From Symsagittifera roscoffensis (Eukaryota; Xenacoelomorpha; Acoela; Convolutidae), in contig NC_087067.1 of NCBI RefSeq assembly GCF_963678635.1, positions 12,431,673-12,495,672 on the forward strand: 64,000 bases of DNA, in the 5' to 3' direction. A model generated the notes under the pieces. That model did no database searches, was not told where the DNA came from, and saw only the letters and a program-made list of their open reading frames with translations. Within the stretch, counting starts at the first letter, position 1; every line of letters begins with the position of its first letter. The position numbers were made by a program, and so were the translations under genes. Positions 1 through 17,459 of this stretch are shown piece by piece.

Positions 1-874
1 ACTTGATTTTTCGAAATCTCAGTAATTTTCAGCATAGTTTCAGGTAGATAGAGCACTGTTAAAGAAACGAGATTGTCTATTAAAGTAGTTAATAGTTCAG
101 ATTATGTCATATCTAACGTGTTTTTAAGTTTTTTTTAAAAAAAAGTTTAATTTTTTTGATAAAAAGCCTACATTTTTGCGCAAAAACTATTACCATTGAC
201 TTACCATGCACCAAAAAACATAAAATAGCTTCATTGCTTATTCTACACGCAATACATCAATGATATTTACCAATTAGGTAACGCGCGCAGAGATTTTGCG
301 AAAAAACTAGACATATCCGCAGAAAATCCACAAAAAAAAACGTTTTTCCTACCATTCTCTTACCATCACACGAATCTTAACAATTACCAATTCTATTGCC
401 TATCTTATTACATTGAGAAACTTATTCCCTATCTTATTACATAGCTTGCTGACCAGATATTTAATTCTTATCTTAATATATGAGGTCTGCAAGGACCCCT
501 CACATCCCCCCTATCTTATTACATAGCTTGCAGACCAAATAATCAATACCTATCTTATTACATGAGGTCTGCAAAGACCCCCCCATCCCCAACTCCCCCC
601 GCCTCACTCTTCTACTACTAATGTTACGGAAGAAAACGATAAATTCCGTAAAAACAAAGATTGTGGTTTCGCTCTTCACAACCCGGGCAGACAAAAACGC
701 TATCTGAGGTTTTTAATTTATGGAACAAAAAGCTTATCACGCAATTCACTTTAACAACATAGAAAAAAAATTTTTTTAAAAATCATAAAACAAAACTTTT
801 CGAATGATGGATTTTATGACAACGTTTTTCTTAGACTTTTCCAATATTTTAGTTTCAGTTTGATGAACTAACTA
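1..874. other. AT-rich intergenic DNA with a short local repeat
   Basis: No gene is seen. From about 400 to 590 the phrase CTATCTTATTACAT recurs four or more times, interleaved with AGCTTGCAGACC and its reverse complement GGTCTGCAAG, so the block can fold on itself. It looks like a degraded palindromic repeat. The remainder is low-complexity A/T sequence. Confidence 0.5.
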
Positions 875-1847
875 CCCGCACTGAAGTTTCATGGAAAATA
901 ATCGATTATATTGGATTTTCATTGTCAGTCTCTATAAAATAACAAAAATAACGATTATAATCGATTGATAATGGATTATAATGATTTTATTTTTTAAGCA
1001 ATAAAATACCAATTTAATCGATTATAATCGATTATTTTCAAAAAATTTTATCAAAAAGAAAAATAATCCATTTTAATCGATTAGAATGGATCATAATCTA
1101 TTCCTTCAAATCTTTTTGTGTGTTGTTTCAATAGTTTTGTTAATCTTAAGTTAGTTATTTTGTTCTTTCGCTTATTTTCATTTTTCCTATTTTCAATCGA
1201 GTTTATGAAAAATTACAAAAAGTTACCTATAGATCCCACACCAACTCCCCCCCCCCCCCCCACGCTTACCCGTACTACAGCTAGATGTCCCCTAACTAGA
1301 GAGAGGGGGGACGATGAGGTGGGGGTACGTTGGGGGGGGGGGGGGACGTCGTGGTTGGGGGTACGATGGGGAGGGGGTACTTTGGGGGGGGGGGGTACTT
1401 TTGGGGTGGGGGGGTTACGTTGGGGTGGATACGTTGGGGTGGGGAGATTACGTTGGGGGGGGGGGGGGGGTTGACGTGAGGAACTGGTCAAAAATGCTGA
1501 TTTTGGGCACTTTTCGAAAAATTACTACATATTGGCCGCCCCTGGATGAGCGTGTTCGTTCGAGTTTTGCAGAAAGTTGAAAAAATTAGAGTCATTATTT
1601 GCGAAATTTAATCAAATTGCATGGATTTTATGCACAAAAACGAATCCATTATATTGAAAACAAAAATGGATTATAATCGATTATAATGGATTATATTATA
1701 TTTAAATTTTTCCAAAATAATCGATTATAATCGAATAAAAATCGATTACGTGGTCTGAATTTGACATGATAATTGATTATATAGACAACATTTTAGTCAA
1801 CTTAAATCCATTATAATCGATTATTACCCATGAAACTTCGGAGCGGG
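875..1847. mobile_element. TIR element, family A copy 1 (973 bp, TA target duplication)
   Basis: The left end CCCGCACTGAAGTTTCATGG and the right end CCATGAAACTTCGGAGCGGG are inverted repeats with about two mismatches, and each is flanked outside by TA. The interior is a degenerate array of ATAATCGATTATAATGG-like palindromic units, interrupted at 1230-1480 by a C-run followed by a G-rich minisatellite. No transposase ORF is present, so it is a non-autonomous MITE-like element. The TA duplication is compatible with Tc1/mariner-type mobilisation, which is inference. Confidence 0.72.
1230..1482 (+). repeat. G-rich minisatellite
   Basis: After a run of C at about 1246-1261, the plus strand carries units like GGTACGTTGGGGGGGG about eight times. 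There are many runs of four or more G, enough for G-quadruplexes on the plus strand. Long predicted frames here in several phases only reflect the base composition. Confidence 0.8.
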
Positions 1848-2327
1848 TATAGATGAAAATATGTTTTTTAAATCATAGATGGCAATTGGCATAGTCAATT
1901 TAAGTGATTGAGACCTAGATAACGTCCTGTTTATATAATTTGGCAGTGAAAAGCAAGCGCACACTTTTATAGAGGTCAAAATAGCCCTCACCGAGCGCCC
2001 GTGGATCATAATCGATTATATTGTCATAATATGGTCCTTAAAATGGGATAATAGTCCTAATATTTTTAATGTCAATTTAATCCATTCTAATTGATTATAA
2101 TCCATTAAAAATGGGTTATAATTTTTATATTTTTTATGACAATATAGCCCTATGTAATGGATTATAATCGATTATAATGGATTTTTTTGAAATGTTTTTC
2201 ATGTTATTTGAAACTTTTTTTTAAAGTTATCTCATCTTACGTTTAGTGCAGTTGCTAGGTAATACGTTTGATAAAATGTTACCATTCATATAAAACTCTT
2301 AGCTTTTTAAACTAATATAGTGTGATT

Positions 2328-2510
2328 GAATCCTCCCCAGTTTACTCCCCACCCCCCGCCAGTTTACCCCCCCTCCCGCATTTACTTTACCCCCTCACCC
2401 AAGCCAGTTTACTTTATCCTCCCCCTTTTACTTTTAACCCCCTTCAACCGTTTACTTTACCCCCTCCCCCCAGTTTACGTTACGTTAATTCATTGGTACA
2501 CTTTGGGAGA
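2328..2510 (+). repeat. C-rich minisatellite
   Basis: Units of the type CCCCCCAGTTTACTTTA recur about seven times with length variation. It is the strand complement in character of the G-rich tract at 1230-1482. Short predicted ORFs over it are compositional. Confidence 0.75.
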
Positions 2511-2643
2511 GGGAGTTAATGATTGACAAACTCCTCTTTAGTGCGAGGAGGTGAAAAAATTGAGGGTGTGATTTTGAGACATGGCTTACATTTTGCAAAT
2601 TTTCTGCAAAAATTCCAAAATTCTGCAAAAACAATTGATTTTA

Positions 2644-3619
2644 CCCGCATCCAGTTTCAAGCGTTAATAATCGAATATAGTAGGATTTTAGTACCAATAT
2701 TACTAAAATTGAAAAAAAAATTTTATTCAATTATTAATCGATTTTTTTTCTCTCTTTTCAAAATCTAATTACAATCAGCTATAATCCATTATACTCTATT
2801 ATAATCGATTATTCATTCGTCCATTTTTCGATACATATATAATATATTATATTTGATTATAATCCCTTATTTTTATTCAAAATTCTAATTCATTGGTTTT
2901 GCACAAAATTTCATTATAATCGATTATGATTGATTATAATCCCTTTTGTTTGTCCATTTTGTGTTCGAAATTGAACCTAAATTGCTTGCATTTGATGCTT
3001 TTTGTAGACGTTGGTTCCTATGAAAAATGAAAAAATGTATCTGGAGCTCTCCAATCAATTCAAAATTCTAAAGTTTTTTTTCCCCATTAGAGTTGTTTTG
3101 TGATAAAGATTTTAAGCTTTCTTAACCACTAAAACATCAGCAAGTTGAATTGGTTTCATGATTGATTCGGCAGATTTATTTTTGATCTACCGCAGGAACT
3201 TTCCGCTAATATGAAAGGATTTTTATGAAACTTTTGTTTCGTGGTAAAACTTTGTGTTCCGATGAACTAAAGTGTTCAAGAGATCTCTCTTTTAGAGATT
3301 TTCTTTTTGACACAAAAATATTAACCCATAAATTATTACTCGAATATAGTTTGAATTGAAACAACTTGGGCAAAATAAGAGATTATAAATGAGTATAAAC
3401 GATTATAATCGATTATATATGATTTGAAGGAGTTTTTGTAAGAACTATAATTAATTATAATCGATCATAAGAGATGATGTTCTTGGAAAATATCACGATT
3501 ATAATCAATTGTTAATACTTTAAACACCTAATTTTGGTAATAATTATCAATTATATTGTCAAAAAATTATCTTAATCATCCGTTATAATCAATTATTTAA
3601 GCCTAAAATTGGATGCGGG
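2644..3619. mobile_element. TIR element, family A copy 2 (976 bp)
   Basis: The left end CCCGCATCCAGTTTCAAGC and the right end GCCTAAAATTGGATGCGGG are inverted repeats, with TA immediately outside each end (2642-2643 and 3620-3621). The interior holds scattered ATAATCGATTATAATC arrays. It aligns along its length with 13393-14349 in the same orientation, which supports a discrete mobile unit. No ORF is recognised. Confidence 0.75.
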
Positions 3620-3776
3620 TAGTTCTCAAATTAAAATGGATTATAACCGATCGACTATAATGGCTTTTAATATGCTCTTACTTCAAATAAAATGATTATA
3701 ATGGATTATCTTGGCAAAAATAATCAATTTCAGTGCCAAAAATAATGGATTGTAATTGATTATGGTGGGTTATAAT

Positions 3777-4197
3777 CAGGGGCGGATTTAGGGGGGCGGG
3801 GCGGACGCCCCTTCCTTAAGGGATTCGACCCTCTGCGGACCCAAAGAGTCCCCGCTTTGTACTATTTTCAAATATCCAATTTTGGTGATGGACCTAATAA
3901 ATTTCTAATGGCGCTTTCGGCGCCAATAATACTAACTTTGAGGGGGAGCGCGCGCCGAAAAAAAACGCGGTTTTCTGATGAACATTTTCCAAAAAAAAGC
4001 CTAAACCGCCTTTTTGGCCTGTTTTTTCAAAGTTTTGACTGCGGCGCAGAAAATTTTGTCAAAATAGGGACCAAACAGTGCTTTGGGAGAGCTCAAAAAA
4101 TCAATTTGGTCGACCTAAAAAGAAAAAAGGTCGACAAAGTTTTCGAAAATTTTTGGAAATCCGCCCCACCCTCGAAAAACTCTTAGATGCGCCCTTG
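3777..4197 (+). mobile_element. hAT-like MITE (421 bp, 8-bp target duplication)
   Basis: The ends CAGGGGCGGATTTAGG and TTAGATGCGCCCTTG are imperfect inverted repeats. The flanks are GTTATAAT (3769-3776) and ATTATAAT (4198-4205), an 8-bp duplication with one mismatch, as expected of hAT. The GC-richer interior, including a GTCGACC...GGTCGAC pair near 4108-4135, recurs at 4504-4775 and, inverted, at about 10668-11023. It encodes no transposase. Confidence 0.72.
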
Positions 4198-4503
4198 ATT
4201 ATAATGGATTATTTTTTTTCAAAAAATAAAGTATTATAATGGCAATATAATAGATTTTGTGGTCTGAATGTTGCATCTTGAATGGATTTTAATCGATTAG
4301 AATCCATGGGCGCTCGGTGAGTCACTCTTCTTTGATGTAAATCTATTTATATGCCCATATTTTACAAAATTCAATAGCTGTAATCTATGTTGCTGCACAA
4401 TAGATCAAAGTCCAAATGATCATGCGGTTGTAATACAATCAGCATAGAAAGTTAGCACTAATTTGCGACTTGCAATTTTAGCTGACAGACAGTAAAGTTT
4501 TTC

Positions 4504-4775
4504 TAAAGGCGTCTTTGGCTCCAAATTATTCTGGGTTTGAGGGGAAGTGGGAGCCGGATAAAATCACGATTTTTTTTGTCAAAACTTTCCATACGCATTT
4601 TTTTGCCTGTTTTTTCTTTTTGAAAACTCGGCGCAGATTATTTGATCAAGTAAAGATTCTATATTGATGTGAGATTCTCATAAAATCGTTTTGATTGATC
4701 TAAAAAAAGGTCGAGCACATTTTCGAAATTTTTCGGAAAAACCTCCCTCGAGAAAAGGTTATATCCGCCCCTGGT
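4504..4775 (+). mobile_element. decayed copy of the hAT-like MITE
   Basis: Shared segments include GGCGTCTTTGGCTCC, a GGCGCAGA phrase, AAAGGTCGA and the terminal TATCCGCCCCTGG. The left TIR is missing and internal divergence is high. It is older than the copy at 3777. Confidence 0.55.
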
Positions 4776-6454
4776 TCATTAAAGTGTATTGAGCAAGCTT
4801 GGTAAATCAATTTACTTGACCTAAAAGACAGTCGAAAAAGTATTTCTGCTGGGTTTTGACCGTGGTCAGTTTTTGCATCAAATTAGCGTACTCCAAGCAA
4901 ATGTTTACTTTTGAAAAAAGCTCCAACAAAGTTAGTCTTCTGTTGATTGAAAAAATTGTGTCAAAAAATTCTAATTCTTTATATTTAGCCCGAAAACTGA
5001 AAAATATAAAAAGAAAACTTTGATTGCTGTCCAAATTGCATCAAATATGCTTCAAAACTCATTTGAGCCCAATTGGCTTGTCCGCATTAATCCTCAATAA
5101 AACTCTGTCTTTTATAAACCTAATTATTTTTGGCGCTGGTCGGCATCAAAAATTATCATTTTCGGGATTATCGGCAACATGCAATTTTCCGAAACTGACT
5201 CATAGCATTAATAGTAAACGTTGACTAAATTAATAAATTTAAATATCGACCATGAATGGACAATAATTTTTGGTTTTGTAAACACTCTAAAAGAGCAACT
5301 TGACACAATGGCGCCAAGGAAATTGACACAAAAAACAAATAATCAACAACAAGAACAAGTCTGTTTTGGCTTAATAAAAATTTAACGAAGCAGCTTCAAG
5401 GCTAAAAATTTAGTTTCTAAGACTTTTCATAAACAAATTAGAGCACGCTCATGAAAAATATCACTGGAGATTAGGTATTAGAGGTACATTGCATTCTGTA
5501 TTTTTTGAGTTCAGCAATTTTGTCACTAAATTGAAGATATTACTTTCTATCATCAAATTCTATTAATACGATAATCTTTTTTTCTCAGGCCATACATATA
5601 CATAGCACAATATTTTTGAAAAAATATATCACGATTAACTGTCAAAAGCTTGTGAAAGAGCAACTAGTGTACTGTCAATTTTTTTGTTCGGAGTTTAATT
5701 TAAATGTGACGCTTTCAGTAAACTCCATTATGGTGTCTACAGCTCTGCCTATGTTTTGAAAACTAATATGATCCTTAATCAGCATTTTAAGCGTTGAAAA
5801 AATACCGGAATATGTTTTCGCCGACTTTTTTCATAAATTTTGTTTCTTACTGGCAAGAGCGATAATTTGAGGGTTCTGTGCACGAACCAGATTTAAAAAA
5901 TAGTGTGAGTTTTGCTTTCTTCAAGTTAACTGGAAAACATATGTGATCTACACATTTTTTCATCGTTTTTGTCAGCATGAGAGTGAGAACTGTTGCTATC
6001 TGTTTAAGTAGATTACTGAAATGGCCAAAAATATTTTTTGAAATTTTTCCGTTCAGTTTACTCAATATGCCAAACCCTTCTCTATCAGTCATGAAATTGA
6101 CAACAATTGAGTTTTTTATATTGTTGAAATTGTTTTCATATGTAATATTTGACATCAATTGACTCTGAATAGTTTTTTATAGTGTTGAAATTGGAGTGTT
6201 TTTCATATTTTTCAGCTTGTTTCGGCCCAACTCGTACAAACAAAGTTTGAATCATCCTCTTGTAAGCCAAAGTCATTCATGAAATCGGTTTTTTCCTGCT
6301 AATAATTAAAAAATGTATAGTTTTTTTTGCTTTCGGTTTGTTGTTGGTCAAAATTTCGCATTGCTAAATTTTCGATGTAGCCTCCCTTCAAAATTTTTTT
6401 GACTCGGGAGTGTTTCTGGGTAATTGTTTTTTAAAGTGTCATACATAAATATTT
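4776..6454. other. no gene recognised
   Basis: This is AT-rich sequence with only short unconvincing frames (longest near 5847-6158, minus strand, with no recognisable motif). No RNA gene and no clear repeat was seen. Confidence 0.4.
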
Positions 6455-6987
6455 TTGTTCCGACTTTCGTAACGAAAGTAACGGAATATTTTTGCCCGGG
6501 GTGTGTTTTTTTTCAGACGAATTTGGACTTTTTAACTAGCCATTTTTGAAAGTTGTTTTACATCATTCAAAAGCTAATATTGTCCTAAGCGTAAATTTGA
6601 AAAGATAATTCACCTGTTATCTTTTTTAGTAAAGTTATGGGGGTTTAAACATTGCCATTTTGGCCATTTTGGCCAATTTGGGAAAATTAACACGCGATAT
6701 GTTTCGCGCTATTAACACGTGAGCCAGTTTTAATCCATCTTAGAAATCGTTCCGAATTGGTTCAAGGAAGATTATATGCCATAATTGATTTGTTATTAGC
6801 AGCAAAATCTATCACACTGTACTTAATATGGCGTGTGGGGGGATGTTTTCACAAAAAAAATCTCAAATTTTTTAGAAATTTTTTTAAAATGTTTTCACAT
6901 TAAATTTTCTGTGTAATTACTGCTCCATAGACCTCAAAAGGCAGTCGAAACATTCAGGGCTTCACCCTGATACGAGCAGTCTTGTTT
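6455..6987 (+). mobile_element. family D hairpin-ended repeat, copy 1
   Basis: It starts TTGTTCCGACTTTCG and ends GGCAGTCGAAACATTCAGGG...GAGCAGTCTTGTTT. Across copies the ends carry a short inverted pair, GTTCCGACT and AGTCGGAAC. The left end folds as ACTTTCG-loop-CGAAAGT, and the right end as CAGGGCTTC(A/G)CCCTG. A central segment contains GCGCGATATGTTTCGCGC. It has no ORF, so it is non-autonomous. Confidence 0.7.
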
Positions 6988-7162
6988 ATCTGGCATTTCA
7001 TTAGTTTGAGCTTTAAATAAGGCATTTTCCTAAAATTAAAAATTATCAATAGAAGTGCTACTCTTTTTAGCTAATCGCTTAGAATTCAAATGATTGTCAG
7101 CCAAAAGTGTTTTTCAAATGATTGTAGGCCAAAATTAAAAAACCATTTTAATTAGATCCTTT

Positions 7163-7700
7163 TTGTTCCGACTTAAGATACAAAAGTAACGGAATATTTG
7201 TGCTCGGGGTGGGTTTTTTTTTCTTCAGACAGTTTTCGACTTTTCAACTAGCCATTTTTGACAAAATTTTTTAAATCATTCAAAAACTAATGTTGTCTTA
7301 AGCGTAAATTGAAAAGATAATTCACCTGTGATTTTTTTTAGTAAAGTTATTGGGGTTCAAACCTTGCCATTTTGGTCATTTTGGCCAATTTGGGAAAATT
7401 AACACTCGATATGTTTCGCACTATTAACACGTGAGCCAGTTTTAATCCAACTTAGAAATCGTTCCAAATTGGTTCAAGGAAGATTATATGTCATAATTGA
7501 TTTGTTATTAGCAGCAAAATCTATCACACTGTACTTAATATGGCGTGTGGGGGGATGTTTTCACAAAAAAAATCTCAAATTTTTTTAGAAAACTTTTAAA
7601 AATGCTTTTACATTAATTTTTCTTTGTAATTACTGCTCTATAGACCTTAAAAAGCAGTCGAAATATTCAGGGCTTAACCCTGATAGGAGCAGTCTTGTTT
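7163..7700 (+). mobile_element. family D repeat, copy 2
   Basis: It begins TTGTTCCGACTTAAG, so the left hairpin is mutated, and ends AGTCTTGTTT. Similarity to copy 1 is high throughout, including TTAACACTCGATATGTTTCGC. Confidence 0.7.
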
Positions 7701-7875
7701 ATCTGGCATTTCATTAGTTTGAGCTTTAAATAAGGCATTTTCCTAAAATTAACAATTATCAATAGATGTGCTACTCTTTTTAGCTAATCGCTTAGAGATC
7801 AAATGATTGTAAGCCAAAAGCGGTTTTCAAATGATTGTAGGCCAAAATTAAAAAACAATTTTAATTAGATCGTTT

Positions 7876-8407
7876 TTGTTCCGACTTAAGATACAAAAGT
7901 AACGGAATGTTTGTGCTCGGGGTGGGTTTTTTTTTCTTCAGACAAATTTCGACTTTTTAACTAGCCATTTTTGACAAAATTTTTTTCATCATTCAAAAGC
8001 TAATGTTGTCTTAAGCGTAAATTAAAAAGATAATTCACTTGTGATCTTTTTTAGTAAAGTTATTGGGGTTTAAACCTTGCCATTTTGGCCATTTTGGGAA
8101 AATTAACGCGCGATATGTTTCGCGCTACTAACGCGTAAGCGGAGAATTAATCCGTCTTAGAAATTGTTCCAATTTGGTTGAAAGAAGCTTATTTGCCATA
8201 GTTGATTTGTTACAAGGAGCGAACTCCTTTTTTTAAAACTTTTATGGCATGTGGTTGGGTGATTTCATTAAAAATTTCAAATTTAAGAAAAAAAGTTTTT
8301 CATTTTATTTTCTCTACATTTAATTTTTTTATGTCACTACTGCTCCAAAAATTTTAAAAGGCAACCGGAACATTCAAGGCTTCGCCCTGATACGAACAGT
8401 TCTGTTT
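7876..8407 (+). mobile_element. family D repeat, copy 3
   Basis: The left part shares the TTGTTCCGACTTAAG variant with copy 2. The right part keeps AAGGCTTCGCCCTGATACG but diverges before it, and the spacer beyond is not shared with copies 1 and 2. Confidence 0.68.
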
Positions 8408-8611
8408 TTCTGTTTATCGGTAAATTAAGATCACCACTATCAAAATTTGATCTTTTTTATTTTTACATTAGTGAAGTGATTGCTAACAATTTGTTAACAG
8501 TTGCAAGTGATTCTAACAGTTTCGAAAAATTGGTTGAATTCATTTGCTGTGCTTTACATAATACTGTACTTTTTCACATTTTTAAGCTAACACTCGATGG
8601 AAAGTTTTAAG

Positions 8612-8682
8612 AATTGTAAAGGATTGTAAGAACTGTAAAGGATTGTAAGAACTGTAAAGGATTGTAAGAATTGTAACTGAAT
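8612..8682 (+). repeat. 19-bp minisatellite
   Basis: GTAAAGGATTGTAAGAACT-like units occur about 3.5 times in direct tandem. There is no coding potential. Confidence 0.75.
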
Positions 8683-10040
8683 ATGGCTTTTTTTGTAGTA
8701 TGATATTTTTGGTTATTTAAAAACCTACACCTTCTCTTTGATGTATTTTTTTTTTCATGGTATTGGTTCAGAAATAAGTTTTGTAGAACAAAATCTTCTG
8801 TAATTCAGTCACTGTTGAGGCAATTACTACTGGTTTGCTTCAACTAGTAAGATGGGTTTCTATTTCATCAAAATTTTGCGGAACTGATCTTTTAATTTGA
8901 GGCACGCAAAACAAAATTTTAAATAAAATAATCCTTCGCAACTATTTGCAGTTCATTGTCCTCGCCATATAGTGAACTCTTGTTTTTGAAAACACCCTTT
9001 TTTCTGTTTATTTTGTTTCAGCATAATAATTTTTGTCAATGGTTTCTTTTCCTGTTAGTTTGATGACAAATTTGTTGATCTTTATTATCATTTTTGATGA
9101 GTTTTGCATTAACCGAAGAATAGCACTTTTGGTTGCTATTCATATCTCGGCAAACCAAAAAAAGTTTTGAAAGCTTTGAAACATCCAAAAACAACATCAA
9201 ACTTGTTATAATTTTATTCTTTATCTATGACTGATCCTCTAAAATTGGTGCAACTAGAAATTAATTTTTCTTAAAGCAGTGAAATCAGACGCTAAGAATT
9301 GCAAGAAATTTTTTTTGTGTAAAATAAACTGTTGCTCAAAATTGCCTAGAGTACCTATAATAGTTTTGCACGTTTAAAATTTTGATATCCAGGAATTCAC
9401 CAACCTTAAAAATGAATTACTAATGGGCATTAAAACCATAATAACTAATCAAAGTAATAATTTTAAATAAGATTTTGATTTTCACATCCAAAAAACAAAC
9501 TTACTGATTAAATAAATCTAATTCTTTTTTAACAATACTGAATAAAAAAAAACAATTGAAAAGAAATCTTTATTTTTTTTGGATTCTCATTGCATATCGC
9601 CCTTATTAATGCCTTTCGAGAATAATTAACACAAAACAACAATTGTTTGCTCATTTAATAGTTCAAAAATACTGCAGTTGCTTTTCAGTTCTTGGATAGT
9701 TCATATCAACTGGGTTAACAGCAAGTTTCAGCTCATGTTTGATGCAATATCTCAACCCATCTGCTACTGTTTCCTCGACTACCAGTTCCATGTTCCATGT
9801 TTAGGATTTCACTGATAGTCTAGGATTTTACTTATATTTTCCTAAGTTTTTGATAATCTAGGAAAAAAACTTAGTTTGAAAGCTCCAGAATTTTACGCAT
9901 TAATATATCAATTACCTGTTTAATAGTTCATCATATTTACTGATGATAGTTACAAAAACATTAAGCTGTAAATTTGAAGTTCTTCGCCTGCAATGAAGAC
10001 CAATTATTAAGTTTACCCTTCAAACCATTGAAATTTCGAT
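8683..10040. other. no gene recognised
   Basis: AT-rich sequence downstream (in gene orientation) of the transgelin-like gene. Nothing recognisable was found. Confidence 0.4.
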
Positions 10041-10046
10041 ACTTTT

Positions 10047-10052
10047 TTATTT
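10047..10052 (-). promoter_or_regulatory. candidate polyadenylation signal of the transgelin-like gene
   Basis: AATAAA on the minus strand, about 20 nt after the stop codon of the last exon. This would give a very short 3' UTR. Confidence 0.45.
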
Positions 10053-10071
10053 TTTTAATTCGGCTTTTGTT

Positions 10072-16493
<6,422 letters not shown>

Positions 16494-17459
16494 TTCCAAA
16501 TAATCAAATCAAGAGATGAAATAGGATAAAAAAGTTGAAGAAATCTTCAAATTCTTCAAAAAAATCTGAATAATTTTGTCAAAAGTACTTGTAGTTGCGT
16601 TCGCCGCGTTAATTTAACGTGATATTTGATATAAGCAGCGATAAGTTCTCAACATTATTAATTTTTTATGAAAAGCGAAAGTATTTTTTTTCTAGTTGAA
16701 AATAAATGTTTGCAAGTCTTATCAAACAGTGCTGCAATATGGTTTCGCAAACTAAAAGTACTTTTAACAGAGGCTGGAACGAGCAAATGATAAAATGTGT
16801 ATTGAATAGTTTGGTCCACGTATACTGTAACATATATGTACCAAATCTAGATCATTTATGCAGTCACAATGAAGCTCGGATAAAACAACAAAAACGCAAA
16901 GAGCGGATTCGTTTGTGTATGTCTGGTGTTTCAGAAATGAACGTTTTGTGTGATATATTGTGTTCAAGGCATGAAAGACTTCATGGCACGTTTATGCATC
17001 CATATATGACCAACTAACTCAGTTTGGCGTCGATAAGAAGATAACGCAAAGTAAACGGAGACACGATTTAAGTCGAAACAAAGATGTTTGCCCTCAATTA
17101 ACAGACAAACCAGCATCCAACCTCTGTGATGTTTCAACAAGAAAGCTCGCGCGAATGAGCAAATCTTCAGCCACAAGTAGGTTCAAGCTCAAGTTATTTA
17201 ACAATGTGCTACCGGCTACATTAAGCGAAACACTTAAGATACCTCATCAGCGATCTAGAATTTCACTTAAAATAATGATTCGGGGGTGACGGTCAAGCTA
17301 AGCTATTTTTTTTATCAGGGGCTTGTTCATACATCAATGTTCAGTTCATAAAAAATCAGACATCAGCATGGATCGAAGCGTTCAATTTTTATTCTGCGTA
17401 AGCTGAGAAAAGCGCATCCTTGCGGCGAAAACGATGTCTTGACCCGAGATTTAATTCGA
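16494..17459. other. upstream region of the transgelin-like gene; no other gene recognised
   Basis: It should contain the promoter and 5' UTR of the minus-strand transgelin-like gene; no TATA box or start site could be assigned. An open frame on the plus strand (16706-17017) has no recognised motif and is not called. Its right part may be the 5' end of the adjacent LINE. Confidence 0.4.

Larger units (their letters stand above)
1987..4321. mobile_element. larger TIR element with other elements nested inside (2.3 kb)
   Basis: CTCACCGAGCGCCC at 1987 is repeated inverted as GGGCGCTCGGTGAG ending at 4321, and the match continues inward through TGGAT and an ATAATCGATTA stretch. The interior contains a family A element (2644-3619) and a hAT-like MITE (3777-4197), both of which appear to have landed in it. 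No coding capacity is recognised. No clear target duplication was found, so the outer limits are provisional. Confidence 0.55.
6455..8407 (+). repeat. tandem array of family D, period about 710 bp
   Basis: Three family D copies (starts 6455, 7163, 7876) lie head to tail. The spacers after copies 1 and 2, beginning TATCTGGCATTTCATTAG and including CTAATCGCTTAGA, are also near-identical. The whole unit (element plus spacer) was therefore duplicated, rather than the elements inserting independently. The third copy is more diverged at its 3' end. Confidence 0.7.

Noticed and set aside
1118..1580. Overlapping Gly/Trp- and Pro-rich open frames on both strands
   Set aside because: They are translations of a G-run minisatellite; all phases are open because of composition.
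5847..6158. 103-codon minus-strand frame
   Set aside because: No motif, no splice context, and sequence typical of AT-rich noncoding DNA.
6700..6730. GCGCGATATGTTTCGCGC-type palindromes as possible CRISPR-like or operator repeats
   Set aside because: They are an internal part of each family D copy, not a spaced array.
16706..17017. 103-codon plus-strand frame upstream of the transgelin-like gene
   Set aside because: It looks protein-like in places, but no family or splice structure supports it, and the opposite strand has a similar open frame.
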